From an uncultured Collinsella sp. (GTDB taxonomy: Bacteria > Actinomycetota > Coriobacteriia > Coriobacteriales > Coriobacteriaceae): a stretch of 60,974 bases of DNA. The position numbers were made by a program, and so were the translations under genes. Within the stretch, counting starts at the first letter, position 1; the number at the start of each line of letters is the position of its first letter. Where the stretch lies: assembly GCA_959600835.1 (NCBI GenBank), contig CAUGNQ010000007.1, positions 1 through 60,974 on the forward strand, in the 5' to 3' direction. Shown here one piece after another: positions 51,043 to 60,411 of the stretch. The notes under the pieces were generated by a model. It was given only the letters and a program-made list of their open reading frames with translations. It was not told where the DNA came from and did not search any database.

Positions 51043-52656
51043 TTAAAAGGCTACGTTGCCAAACTCCGACAGGATAAGGTCGGGGTTGTGGTCGGTAGCC
51101 CAGTCCACGTTCCACGGGCTCGTAAACAGCAGCAGCTTGCCGCCGCGCATATCCTCGACGCGCAGGGTGTCGCGCGTGAGCGAAAGGCCCGGGATGTCGA
51201 TGGTGTCGGGGTCGTTCTGGATCCAGCGAATGTCCGTATAGGGCAGCGGCTGGCGACGAACCTCAACACGGTACTCGGCCTTGAGGCGGCGCTCGAGCAC
51301 CTCAAACTGCAGCACGCCGACCACGCCCACGATGACGCTCTCCATGCCGGCACCCAGCTCGCGGAAGATCTGGATGGCGCCCTCCTGGGCAAGCTCCTCC
51401 ATGCCCTTCACAAATTGCTTGCGCTTGAGCGTGTCGACCTGCGTAATGCGAGCGAACATCTCGGGGGCAAACGTCGGGATCTGCGGATACTGCACGTGGC
51501 GCTTGCCGGAGCACACAGTGTCGCCGATGCTAAAGATACCCGGATCGAACAGGCCCACGATATCGCCCGCGTACGCCTCGTCCACGATGGCGCGGTCGTC
51601 GGCCATCATCGAGGTGCCCGTCGCCAGCTTGAGCTTGCGGTTGCCCTGCACGTGGAAGGCGTCCATGCCGCGCTCGAACTTGCCCGAGCAAATGCGCACA
51701 AAGGCGATGCGGTCGCGGTGGTTCTTGTCCATGTTGGCCTGAATCTTAAACACAAAGCCGCTAAAGTCGTCACGGCAGGGATCGACCGGCTCGCTGGTGA
51801 GCGTATCGGTATAGGCGCGCGGCGTCGGGGCCAGACGCAGGAACTCCTTGAGGAAGGGCTCCACGCCAAAGTTGGTAAGCGCCGAGCCAAAGAACGCCGG
51901 GCTCAGCTTGCCGCAGGCCACGGCATCCAAGTCGAGTTCGTCGCCGGCGCCATCGAGCAGCTCGATGTCGTCCATCAGGTTCTTATGGTTCTCTTCGCCG
52001 ATGAGCTCGTCCATGGCGGGATCGCCCAGCTCAGCCTCGACCTCGGCGACCTTCTTGGTGGCGTTGGCGTGGCCGTCGCCCTCAAAGGCGATAACGCGAC
52101 GGGTCTGGCGGTCGAACACGCCGCGGAAGTTGCGGCCGCTGCCGATCGGCCAGTTCATGGGATACGTATTGATGCCCAGGACGTTCTCGATCTCTTCCAT
52201 GAGCTCAAACGGATCACGAGCCTCGTGGTCGAGCTTATTCACAAAGGTGAAGATGGGAATATGGCGCAGCGTACAGACCTTAAAGAGCTTTTTGGTCTGG
52301 GCCTCGACGCCCTTAGCGCCGTCGATGACCATGACCGCGGCGTCAGCAGCCATAAGGGTACGGTAGGTATCCTCCGAGAAGTCCTGGTGGCCGGGGGTAT
52401 CGAGGATGTTGACGCAGGCGCCGTTATAGGTGAACTGCAGCACCGAGGAGGTAACGGAGATACCGCGCTCCTTCTCGATGTCCATCCAGTCCGAGACGGC
52501 GTGCTTGGCCGAGCTCTTGCCCTTGACCGAGCCGGCAGTCTGGATGCTGCCGGTATAGAGCAGCAGCTTCTCGGTAAGCGTGGTCTTACCAGCGTCCGGG
52601 TGGCTGATGATCGCGAATGTGCGGCGCGACGAGATTTCATCCGACAGGCTTGCCAT
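51043..52656 (-). CDS. prfC: Peptide chain release factor 3
   Basis: 537-residue translational GTPase that recycles RF1/RF2 after termination. GTPase motifs: ISHPDAGKTTLTEKLL, KERGISVTSS, LDTPGHQDFSEDT, FVNKLD and FFGSALTNFGV. The domain II segment FKIQANMDKNHRDRIAFVR and the domain III ending LSEFGNVAF match RF3 closely. ATG 52654-52656 has AAAGGA upstream. RF3 is not universal in Actinobacteria. Confidence 0.95.
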   Translation of the reverse strand: MASLSDEISSRRTFAIISHPDAGKTTLTEKLLLYTGSIQTAGSVKGKSSAKHAVSDWMDIEKERGISVTSSVLQFTYNGACVNILDTPGHQDFSEDTYRTLMAADAAVMVIDGAKGVEAQTKKLFKVCTLRHIPIFTFVNKLDHEARDPFELMEEIENVLGINTYPMNWPIGSGRNFRGVFDRQTRRVIAFEGDGHANATKKVAEVEAELGDPAMDELIGEENHKNLMDDIELLDGAGDELDLDAVACGKLSPAFFGSALTNFGVEPFLKEFLRLAPTPRAYTDTLTSEPVDPCRDDFSGFVFKIQANMDKNHRDRIAFVRICSGKFERGMDAFHVQGNRKLKLATGTSMMADDRAIVDEAYAGDIVGLFDPGIFSIGDTVCSGKRHVQYPQIPTFAPEMFARITQVDTLKRKQFVKGMEELAQEGAIQIFRELGAGMESVIVGVVGVLQFEVLERRLKAEYRVEVRRQPLPYTDIRWIQNDPDTIDIPGLSLTRDTLRVEDMRGGKLLLFTSPWNVDWATDHNPDLILSEFGNVAF

Positions 52657-52793
52657 GCGGATCCTTTCTTGCATTGAGTGCATTACGTCGATGTAACCGC
52701 CCTATTGTAGCCGCGAAATCCCGCTCTAGGGCACCTATCAGGACAAATTCATCAGTTGGGGCCTGGGTAGCCGACCCAATCCGTATTTGCCTC

Positions 52794-52844
52794 TTGCATA
52801 ACTGTGCATAGTGTATATATACTGTGCTTACCGGTTATATACAC
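52794..52844 (+). promoter_or_regulatory. Promoter and operator of the GntR/ABC operon
   Basis: TTGCAT (52794-52799) and TATACT (52818-52823) are 18 bases apart. An inverted repeat GTGTATATA (52811-52819) / TATATACAC (52836-52844) overlaps the -10. YtrA-type regulators bind similar AGTGTA/TACACT dyads, so autorepression is likely. Confidence 0.65.
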
Positions 52845-52871
52845 GTGTAGCCCAACAGCTAAGGAGCCGCT

Positions 52872-53252
52872 GTGGACATCATCCTATCCAATTCGAGCGA
52901 CAAGCCCATCTACGAGCAGATAACCTCGCAAGTCAAAGCTCAGATCTTATCGGGCACGCTCACTGCGGGAGCCAAACTCCCCAGCATCCGTGCACTCGCG
53001 AGCGATCTTGGCGTGAGCGTCATCACCACCAAGCGCGCCTACGCCGACCTGGAGCAGCTCGGGTTTATCTGCACCGTGCAGGGCAAGGGCTGTTTTGTCG
53101 CCGAGGGCAACCAAGAACTCTTGCGTGAAAACCAGCTCTGCCATATCGAAGAGCTGCTTGCGAAAGCGGCAAGCCAAGCCGAAGCCTTGGGCGTCACACG
53201 CGACAAGCTGCACGAAATGCTCGACCTGGTAGCCCCCGAAACCATGCAGTAG
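52872..53252 (+). CDS. GntR-family regulator, YtrA subfamily
   Basis: 126 residues. A winged helix (about 10-75: PIYEQITSQVKAQILSGTLTAGAKLPSIRALASDLGVS) and a short helical dimerisation tail instead of an effector domain, the mark of YtrA proteins. These repress ABC exporter operons that react to envelope-active compounds. Start is GTG at 52872 with AAGGAG upstream. The ABC genes follow after 23 bases. Confidence 0.93.
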   Translation: MDIILSNSSDKPIYEQITSQVKAQILSGTLTAGAKLPSIRALASDLGVSVITTKRAYADLEQLGFICTVQGKGCFVAEGNQELLRENQLCHIEELLAKAASQAEALGVTRDKLHEMLDLVAPETMQ

Positions 53253-53275
53253 CCATCTGCAAGAAAGGCTATACC

Positions 53276-54157
53276 ATGCAAAACTTGCTAGAACTAAAAG
53301 GCATCTCACGCCGTATGAGCGACCGTTTTTCGCTGCGTGATGTCACGCTCGCTGTGGAGCCCGGCCAGATCGTTGGCTTTGTGGGCGCAAATGGCGCCGG
53401 CAAGACGACGACCATTCGCGCCGCGCTTGGGCTTATAAAGCCCGATGCCGGCGAGGTGCATCTGCTTGGACAGCGCTGCGACGCCAACGCGCCCGACGAG
53501 ACGCAGCGCCACCTGCGCTCCCGCATCGGGCTTGCCCTGGACACGTGTCCCTTCCCCTCCACGCTCAAGGTGGGCCAGGTCGAGAAGCTCGTAGGCCCGG
53601 CATACCCCACGTGGAGCTGCGAAACGTTCGCCGGATTCATCGACCGATTTGGCCTCGACCCCAAGACGAAGGTCAAGGACCTCTCCCGCGGCATGGGCAT
53701 GAAGCTGCAGCTCGCCTGTGCGCTCAGCCACAATGCCAAGCTGCTCGTTTTGGACGAAGCCACCGCGGGCCTCGATCCCATGGCGCGCGAGGAACTGCTC
53801 GACGAGTTGCTTGCCTTTGTCGCCGACGGCCAGCACAGCGTGCTGCTCTCGAGCCACATTACGTCCGACCTCGATCGCGCCGCCGACCGCGTCATCTGCA
53901 TCGATAACGGTTCGATTGTGTTTGACCTGCCGCGCGAGGACATTACCGACCGAGCCGGCATCGCCCACTGCACCCAAGCACAGGCCGCAGAGCTTATGGC
54001 TTGCGTCGAAGGCGCCCGTGCCGCCCACCACGCCTATAGCGTGGACGTGCTCGTGCCCAACCGTCGCGATGTGCTCGAGGCCTTCCCCGAGATTCCCTGC
54101 GACCGGGCAACCATTGATGACTATCTTCGCCTCACGCTGAAAGGGGCTTCGAAATGA
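53276..54157 (+). CDS. ABC transporter ATP-binding protein
   Basis: 293 residues. Walker A GANGAGKTTTIRAAL (about 40-54), Q-loop area RSRIGLALDTCPF, signature LSRGMGMKLQLACAL (the usual LSGGQ is LSRGM, as in YtrB/BcrA types), Walker B LLVLDEATAGLDP and the H-loop SSHITSD. Energises the permease encoded next, whose ATG overlaps its stop (ATGA). Confidence 0.93.
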   Translation: MQNLLELKGISRRMSDRFSLRDVTLAVEPGQIVGFVGANGAGKTTTIRAALGLIKPDAGEVHLLGQRCDANAPDETQRHLRSRIGLALDTCPFPSTLKVGQVEKLVGPAYPTWSCETFAGFIDRFGLDPKTKVKDLSRGMGMKLQLACALSHNAKLLVLDEATAGLDPMAREELLDELLAFVADGQHSVLLSSHITSDLDRAADRVICIDNGSIVFDLPREDITDRAGIAHCTQAQAAELMACVEGARAAHHAYSVDVLVPNRRDVLEAFPEIPCDRATIDDYLRLTLKGASK

Positions 54158-54852
54158 AACGCGCCTTTATGTCTGAGCTCGCCATCGTCCGCACGCTTGT
54201 CCCGAGCATCGCGGGCGTCGGCCTGTTCATCTTCGTCGTACTGACCCTCGTCAACGCATCGGACGGTGACTCTGGCATGAGTGCCGGCGCCTGCGCGGTC
54301 AGCGCCATGTCGCCCATCGTGGTCATGAACTCGCTGGCCGGCTACGACAATCAAAACGGATGGGAGCGCTATCGGGCAACGCTGCCCATCTCGCGCAAAG
54401 ACATCATCTGTGCACGCTACCTGAGCATCATTGTCTTCTCGGCCGTCATGGCGTGCGCCGCCGCGCTTTTGAGCATCGTCTCCATCCCGCTCTTCAACAG
54501 CGCGGGTATTCCCTCGACGGGACAGACCGTCTTTGAGACCACAATAGCCTCCGCCGCATCGATGCTCATCTCCCTCATGATGGTGTTTTTGGCACAGCCG
54601 CTGTTCTTTCGATTTGGACACATGGAGGCGCTGCGCCTTTCCGTCGGCCTGTTTGCCCTGCTCGGGTGCCTTGCCATGGCAGCGCTGAGCTCCTCCAACC
54701 CCATCAGCAACTGGCTCATGTCGATTGCTGGGGCGAATCCCGATCCTGCCGTCCTCGGCTGCCTGTGCGCAGGAATCGCCGTACTGGCCCTCGTGCTATG
54801 CGCACTTAGCTGCATCGTCAGCACCAGAGTCTATCGAGCACGCGACCTGTAG
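54154..54852 (+). CDS. ABC-2 type permease
   Basis: 232 residues with six membrane segments, starting IVRTLVPSIAGVGLFIFVVL. The cytoplasmic WERYRATLPISRKDIICARYLSIIV segment is typical of the ABC2_membrane_5 family that pairs with YtrA-controlled ATPases. ATGA overlap with the ATPase gene. Likely exports a drug, peptide or lipid-like compound. Confidence 0.88.
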   Translation: MKRAFMSELAIVRTLVPSIAGVGLFIFVVLTLVNASDGDSGMSAGACAVSAMSPIVVMNSLAGYDNQNGWERYRATLPISRKDIICARYLSIIVFSAVMACAAALLSIVSIPLFNSAGIPSTGQTVFETTIASAASMLISLMMVFLAQPLFFRFGHMEALRLSVGLFALLGCLAMAALSSSNPISNWLMSIAGANPDPAVLGCLCAGIAVLALVLCALSCIVSTRVYRARDL

Positions 54853-54947
54853 GCAAGTGAATCTCGACCCGCGCAGACCGCAATCGGTCGCAATCGCCCA
54901 TCCGCAAATCCATGGCAAACGGCATGTCCCCGGCGTGCGCCACCGTA

Positions 54948-56246
54948 CTACTTGCGCAGCGGCTTGGGCAGCGGAATGCCGGCGGCGATGACGGCCGCGA
55001 TGATCATGCAAACGATACCCTTGAGTGGGAAGCACATGAGCAGCAGGCCCACAACCATAACAGGCTGGCGCATAACGGCGCCCATCGTCGATGCCGTGCA
55101 GACGGCGACGCAAAAGACCGGATCTGCGCCGGTGAGGATGGCAAGGCCGTAGCCCAGGCTTACGCCCGAGAAGATAACCGGGAAGAAGTGGCCGCCGCGC
55201 CAGCCCATGTTGATGAGGGCGGGTGTCAGCATGGCCTTGAGAAGACCGGTCGCGATGAGCACACCGGCGGGGATGGTGAGGTAGGTCTCCATAAGTACGT
55301 CGGCCTGGGTCTCACCGGCAAACATGGTATAAGGCAGAACTGTGCCGCAGATGGCGAGCGCCAGACCAGCCAGCATGGCCTTGACGACGGGGCGCTCCCC
55401 TATTGCATGGGACAGCGCCTCACTTGCATGCTCGGAGACAAAGTACAGCCAACCGCATACGGTGCCGACCAACGCCAGCGGAATGAGCCAGACAAGTTCC
55501 AGGTTACCCACCTGGGCGGCCTCGAACCTGGGCATGCCCATGCCGCCGCCCATAAGCTGGCCGAGCAGCAGATAGGTGCCCAGACCGCCGGCAATCGCGA
55601 TGCCGTAGACCACGGTCTTTTGCGCCTTGGGCAGCTTGATGGTGATCTCATCGGACGCGGAGTCCTCGCCAGCGCCCTGGCCGTCGGCGCTACCGGCGAG
55701 CGGCGCCACAAAGCCAAACACGGGCGCGGTAAAGAGCGCCGTCAGGGCAGCCTGGGTGCCCAGCAGCGTGAGCTCCCTAAACTCGGCGCCAAAGCGACGC
55801 ATGCGTTCGCCGACCCAGCTGCACAGACCCGCGATAACTCCGGTCAGGCCGGCCTCCGGTCCAATACTTCCGCCAAACAGCAGCGGCAGCAATGCCGCAA
55901 GCGAAAGCTTGCCGAGGTTGTCGTACGGGTAGCGACCGTCTTGTTTAACCTTGGCCATCACCTGGTTGAGGTCATCGGTCTTGGTGCCCGTAATCTTTTC
56001 GTACAGACCGATCAGCAGGCCGCCCAGCAAGCAGACAAAAAACGGGTACGGCAGAAAACCGAACGGGCCGCTCGCGAGCTCAGGCGAAGCGACGCCCAGC
56101 ACGTGCGGAATCTCGGTCCATAGATAGTCGACACCGTGCTCCATCGCAAAAAAGAACAGCCAGACCGCGGCGCCTGCGAACGCACCGGTCACGGCAACGC
56201 TAACTAAAAACAGCGCACGGTTTTTGGGTTTTGCAAGACTATCCAT
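54948..56246 (-). CDS. ClC-type chloride channel/antiporter
   Basis: 432 residues. GGSIGPEAGLTGVIAGLC has the helix-N-terminal selectivity motif with the gating Glu (GxEGP type), and GWRGGHFFPVIFSG the GGxFxP motif. The expected GSGIP serine loop is not clear. A short charged insert (DGQGAGEDSASDE) lies in a loop. ATG at 56246 has GGGAGG upstream. Probably voltage-gated-type chloride/proton exchange or fluoride; the ion is not decided here. Confidence 0.85.
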   Translation of the reverse strand: MDSLAKPKNRALFLVSVAVTGAFAGAAVWLFFFAMEHGVDYLWTEIPHVLGVASPELASGPFGFLPYPFFVCLLGGLLIGLYEKITGTKTDDLNQVMAKVKQDGRYPYDNLGKLSLAALLPLLFGGSIGPEAGLTGVIAGLCSWVGERMRRFGAEFRELTLLGTQAALTALFTAPVFGFVAPLAGSADGQGAGEDSASDEITIKLPKAQKTVVYGIAIAGGLGTYLLLGQLMGGGMGMPRFEAAQVGNLELVWLIPLALVGTVCGWLYFVSEHASEALSHAIGERPVVKAMLAGLALAICGTVLPYTMFAGETQADVLMETYLTIPAGVLIATGLLKAMLTPALINMGWRGGHFFPVIFSGVSLGYGLAILTGADPVFCVAVCTASTMGAVMRQPVMVVGLLLMCFPLKGIVCMIIAAVIAAGIPLPKPLRK

Positions 56247-56371
56247 CGGGACCTCCCGTGGTCAAATTCGGCAAAGATACGTTTTATTGTAGAGCGAGCG
56301 TTACCCGAACGAGCCAACCGTCTGCGCCGCAAACGGCACCATTGGGAGTCATAGTGGGGCAGGCTCAAGAC

Positions 56372-56905
56372 TTATCCGTTGATAATCGAGGCAATCTCGC
56401 GCAAATCGTCGGCAAAGTAGATGCCGTGCTGGCGCCTCGGGCTCGAAAGCCCTTTATCAATCATGTGCTCGAGCAACGCCTTAAGATCGTTGTAGTAGCC
56501 CCCAAGGTTGTACAGAATGCACGGCGCATCGAGATGCCCCAACGACACGGCGGACATGGCCTCGGCAATCTCCTCGAGCGTACCCGTCCCACCGGGAAAG
56601 GCGATGAACGCGTCACCGAGCTCAATCATCTTGGCCTTGCGTTCGGCCATGTCACTCGTCACGATGAGGTCGTCGATACCGTCATGTTGAAACTCGGCCT
56701 CGATAAAAAAGCTCGGTTCAACACCCGTCACGTGTCCACCTGCCTCGAGTACGCTATCGGCGAGCGCACCCATCAGACCCGACTTGGACCCGCCGTATAC
56801 CAACGCGTGTCCGTTAGCGCCAATCCAGTCGCCCAGCTCCTGCACCGCGGGCAGAAACGCCGGGTCATTGCCGACGCTGGCACCCAGGTATACCGTGATA
56901 TTCAT
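56372..56905 (-). CDS. LOG-family (lysine decarboxylase-like) phosphoribohydrolase
   Basis: 177 residues. VYGGSKSGLMG and FPGGTGTLEEIAEAMS (PGGxGTxxE) are the signature of cytokinin-activating LOG proteins, which hydrolyse N6-modified AMP or nucleotide monophosphates. Start MNITVYLGASVG. The potassium channel gene lies 36 bases upstream, same strand. Confidence 0.93.
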   Translation of the reverse strand: MNITVYLGASVGNDPAFLPAVQELGDWIGANGHALVYGGSKSGLMGALADSVLEAGGHVTGVEPSFFIEAEFQHDGIDDLIVTSDMAERKAKMIELGDAFIAFPGGTGTLEEIAEAMSAVSLGHLDAPCILYNLGGYYNDLKALLEHMIDKGLSSPRRQHGIYFADDLREIASIING

Positions 56906-56941
56906 ATTCAGTCCCCCTCGTCGTGACGCGCGGCGCCCGTT

Positions 56942-57367
56942 CTAGCGTTGGCGTCGGCGATATTCGCGCACACGGCGCGATAGGTCGGCAAGCTCGTCAC
57001 GATCGAGCTCTTCCAAATGCTCCAGATCATCCATAAAGCGCGCCATGGTGTCCTTTTGGCGCATCTTGATGAGCGTGTTGCAGTAGTTCACCGCCACGCC
57101 CGTGAGCATGGCGATGTAGAAGATGCTGATGACGCTCAAAACGACGGTGATAGCGCGGGCAACCGGCTTCTCGGCCGGGATATCACCGAAGCCGATCGTC
57201 GATACGGTCTCAAAGCTAAACCAGAGGCCGTCGCCAAACGTAAGGGTCGTGGGCTCGGACAGCCAGACGGCCGTTGAGCACAGCAGATAGAAGACGAGAA
57301 ACAGGCCCGTGATGCGTGCAAAGCCAGCCTGGCGCAACACGTCGGCAAGCGTCCTCAACTTGTTCAT
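56942..57367 (-). CDS. Two-helix potassium channel
   Basis: 141 residues. First helix about 19-36 (ITGLFLVFYLLCSTAVWL), pore loop with TIGFGD at 57-62 as selectivity filter, second helix about 70-93 (AITVVLSVISIFYIAMLTGVAV), then a charged cytoplasmic tail predicted to be coiled coil (MDDLEHLEELDRDELADLSR). It should form a tetrameric potassium channel. No RCK domain. Start ATG at 57367; the ribosome-binding site is AAAAGGGG. Confidence 0.9.
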   Translation of the reverse strand: MNKLRTLADVLRQAGFARITGLFLVFYLLCSTAVWLSEPTTLTFGDGLWFSFETVSTIGFGDIPAEKPVARAITVVLSVISIFYIAMLTGVAVNYCNTLIKMRQKDTMARFMDDLEHLEELDRDELADLSRRVREYRRRQR

Positions 57368-57420
57368 CGCGACCCCTTTTCCAGACGCCCAATCACATTC
57401 GCTCGTTATTGTCCCACACC

Positions 57421-57476
57421 CGGCAGTTGGGGACGTTCCCTTTCTGCCGGCAGAAAGGGACTGTCCCCAACTGCCG
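57421..57476. repeat. Near-perfect 56-bp palindrome, GGGGACGTTCCC type
   Basis: CGGCAGTTGGGGACGTTCCC... (57421-57448) is mirrored by GGCAGAAAGGGACTGTCCCC... (57449-57476), with two mismatches in 28 bases and no loop. It shares its core with 45151-45206. It lies between the divergent channel and sensor kinase genes. Confidence 0.8.
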
Positions 57477-57564
57477 GGAGTGACCGTTTAGCGGTGCGGC
57501 GGCTGAATGGGCAGGCTGAGCTGGTATCCTTATGCGAAACTGTCTCAACTCGATAGGATTTCAT

Positions 57565-60369
57565 GTGAAACCTTCCGCCATCCTTCGTTTGGCTCTATAT
57601 CGCACCCTAGCCGTCGCGGTTGCCGTACTCACCGTACTGAGCGCCGTCATGCCTGCCCCCGCCTTTGCCGCCGACTCCGACCACCAGGTCAAGACGGTCC
57701 GCGTTGGCTGGCTCGTCAACAACAAAGGCTTCCAGGAAGGCACGCCGGGCGAGCGCCTCTCGGGATGGGGCTACGAGTACCTCCAGACCCTCTCGTATTA
57801 CACAAAGGGCTGGCAATACGAATACGTTAGCGGCACCTTCTCCGAGCTTATGGACATGCTCGAGGCAGGCGAAATCGACCTCATGCCCAACATCTCGTAT
57901 TCGGCAGAACGCGAGCAGAAGCTGCTCTTTTCCTCAAATCCCGAGGGCACCGAGCGCTACTATATCTACGCCAGGCCCGACCGCGACGATCTAGCCAAGG
58001 GTGACCCTCAGGCGCTCCAAGGCCTCACCATCGGCTGCAACTCTGGCGTTATGCAAACTATCGTCGGCCAGCAGTGGCTCGCCAACGAAGACGTTACCTG
58101 CACCTATAAAGAAATCGACACCGGCAGCGCCCTCTTTGAGGCGCTTGCAGACGGCGAGGTCGACGCCGTCATCATGAACGACACCATTTCGTCGCCCGAT
58201 GCGTCACCCATGTTCTACGTAGGCTCGAGCGACTACTATTTTGCCGTTCCCAAAAGCCGCCCTGACCTGATGAACGACATCAACGCCGCCATGACGACCA
58301 TCGCCCGCGATAACCCGCGCTATAACGAGGAAGTCAAAACGAGTTACTCGACCCAAAACAGTGGCTCGTCATCGCTCACCGGCACCGAGACCACCTGGCT
58401 CAAAGAAAACGGCAATACCATCACGCTCGGCTATCTTAAAAACCAACTTCCCTACTGTACGCAAAATGACGACGGCGAGATGGAAGGGTCGCTCGCCTCG
58501 CTTGCAACGACGTTGCACGACAAGTTTGACATTACGGTCAAAACAATCGCACTCTCGAACAACAAGCAAATGATCAAAGCCCTTTCCAACGGAACCATCG
58601 ATGTCGCCCTGCCGTTGTTTCGCGACTACTGGCTCGCCGAGCAGACAGGGGTCATCCAGTCAAACTCGATGGGAACGGTTTCGCTGACCGCCATTCACAA
58701 TGGCAAAAACCTGAACAGCGACCTTAAGAACATCGCTTGTACAAAGAGCACAATCGTTAACCGTTTTGAGCTCGAAAGTCTCTTTCCGAACGCAACGGTA
58801 ACCGAGTATTCGAATGACGGCGAGGTGCTCAAAGCCCTCGATGAGGGGAAGGCACGTTGCATCATTGTCCCCAGCACGCGCCTGGAAACTCTCCGCGACA
58901 TCTACGACATCGAGGATTTCGAAACACAGGAACTCACCAACACGGCACAACTATCGTGTTTAATTTCGCGCGGCAAGCCCGAGCTGCTGGGAATCATCAA
59001 TAAGGGCATCGTCAATGCAGGTGAATCGCTCTCTGCAAACAGCTATTTCCCCACATCGTACTCGGCGCAAGAATCGGATGCGTTCCGACTTCTCTACCGC
59101 AACCGCATCGTCATTGCGGCAGTCGTCATCTGCATTTTGCTCACCGGCATCGTCATCCTTGTCTGGTCGCTTTACCGCGCACAGGAGGAACGGCAGAAAG
59201 CCGATGCCGCCAACGCCGCCAAAACCGCTTTCCTCACGCGCATGAGCCACGACATCCGCACGCCGCTCAACGGCATCCTGGGCCTTATCGAAATTGAGGA
59301 ATTGAGAGAAGGCGACATGCAGGTCGCCCGCGAAAGCCGCGCCAAGGCGCGCGTTGCCGCCAATCACCTGCTGTCACTGATTAACGACATCCTCGAGATG
59401 GGCAGGATCGAGGAGCGCAAAGTGACGCTCGAGCACGAATCATTCAACCTTAAAGAGCTGTGCGACAATGCGCTCGTACTGTGCAAGCTCCGCGCATCGG
59501 ACCGCGGCATAACCATGCTCGACACCAGCGAGCCCTACGCTGTCGACCAATATATGATCGGCAGCCCCACCCATATTCGGCAGATCCTTGTCAACCTGCT
59601 CGACAACAGCATCAAGTACAACAAGCACGGAGGCACCGTCACGTTCTCATCGACCATCAAGCCGGTCGACGACGAGCACGCCGTGTTTTGCTTTAGCGTC
59701 TCGGACACCGGCATCGGCATGTCGCCCGAGTTTCTAAAGCACATCTACGAACCGTTTGCCCAAGAGGGCAACGATGCCCGCAGTAAATTTCAGGGAACTG
59801 GCATGGGCATGCCGATCGTCAAATCGCTCATAGACATGATGGGCGGCACGATTGAGATTTCGAGCGAGGTCGGCATGGGAAGTACGTTCAACGTCCAGAT
59901 TCCGCTCGATATCGACAAGAACCCTCAGGCAAGAGAAGGTGCGGACGAGCAGGCGATCAGCTGCTCGCTTGCCGGCATGAACGTTCTTTTGGCCGAAGAC
60001 AACGAGCTCAATGCCGAAATTGCCCAGGCCCTGCTCGAAAGCGAAGGCATCGTCGTAACTCGCGCCGCCGACGGCAAAGAAGCGGTCGAACTATACACTA
60101 GTCGTCCCGCCGGCAGCTTCGATGCGATCCTGATGGACATCATGATGCCGGGTATGGATGGCTACGAGGCAACTCGCGCGATTCGTCTGAGCGAGAAGGC
60201 CGATGCAGCCGACATCCCCATCATCGCGCTCACCGCCAATGCCTTTGCCGAGGACGCCAAGGCGGCACACGATGCCGGCATGAACGCCCATCTGCCCAAA
60301 CCGCTCGACTTTAACAAGCTCAAAAACATCCTCGCCCGCATCAAGAAAAACGGAACTGTTTCGCTATAG
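57565..60369 (+). CDS. Hybrid histidine kinase with tandem solute-binding sensor domains
   Basis: 934 residues. A signal/anchor helix (about 5-38, ALYRTLAVAVAVLTVLSAVM) is followed by two periplasmic SBP_bac_3-like domains (about 45-265 and 285-495), a membrane helix (VIAAVVICILLTGIVILVWSL), HisKA with His562 in MSHDIRTPLN, an HATPase with NLLDNSIKYN, DTGIGM and GTGMGM, and a receiver domain with Asp858 in LMDIMMPGMDG, ending in the conserved Lys of LPKP. The order resembles EvgS/BvgS without the Hpt domain, so an external Hpt or response regulator is needed. Start GTG 57565 follows AGGA; an ATG 11 codons earlier has no such site. Confidence 0.9.
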   Translation: MKPSAILRLALYRTLAVAVAVLTVLSAVMPAPAFAADSDHQVKTVRVGWLVNNKGFQEGTPGERLSGWGYEYLQTLSYYTKGWQYEYVSGTFSELMDMLEAGEIDLMPNISYSAEREQKLLFSSNPEGTERYYIYARPDRDDLAKGDPQALQGLTIGCNSGVMQTIVGQQWLANEDVTCTYKEIDTGSALFEALADGEVDAVIMNDTISSPDASPMFYVGSSDYYFAVPKSRPDLMNDINAAMTTIARDNPRYNEEVKTSYSTQNSGSSSLTGTETTWLKENGNTITLGYLKNQLPYCTQNDDGEMEGSLASLATTLHDKFDITVKTIALSNNKQMIKALSNGTIDVALPLFRDYWLAEQTGVIQSNSMGTVSLTAIHNGKNLNSDLKNIACTKSTIVNRFELESLFPNATVTEYSNDGEVLKALDEGKARCIIVPSTRLETLRDIYDIEDFETQELTNTAQLSCLISRGKPELLGIINKGIVNAGESLSANSYFPTSYSAQESDAFRLLYRNRIVIAAVVICILLTGIVILVWSLYRAQEERQKADAANAAKTAFLTRMSHDIRTPLNGILGLIEIEELREGDMQVARESRAKARVAANHLLSLINDILEMGRIEERKVTLEHESFNLKELCDNALVLCKLRASDRGITMLDTSEPYAVDQYMIGSPTHIRQILVNLLDNSIKYNKHGGTVTFSSTIKPVDDEHAVFCFSVSDTGIGMSPEFLKHIYEPFAQEGNDARSKFQGTGMGMPIVKSLIDMMGGTIEISSEVGMGSTFNVQIPLDIDKNPQAREGADEQAISCSLAGMNVLLAEDNELNAEIAQALLESEGIVVTRAADGKEAVELYTSRPAGSFDAILMDIMMPGMDGYEATRAIRLSEKADAADIPIIALTANAFAEDAKAAHDAGMNAHLPKPLDFNKLKNILARIKKNGTVSL

Positions 60370-60411
60370 TTTGTGCCCACCCACCATGCACAGTTAGAAA
60401 GGAAGCCAACG

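Noticed and set aside
51088..52677. 529-residue plus-strand frame opposite prfC
   Set aside because: RF3 motifs are complete on the minus strand; the plus frame has no domain.
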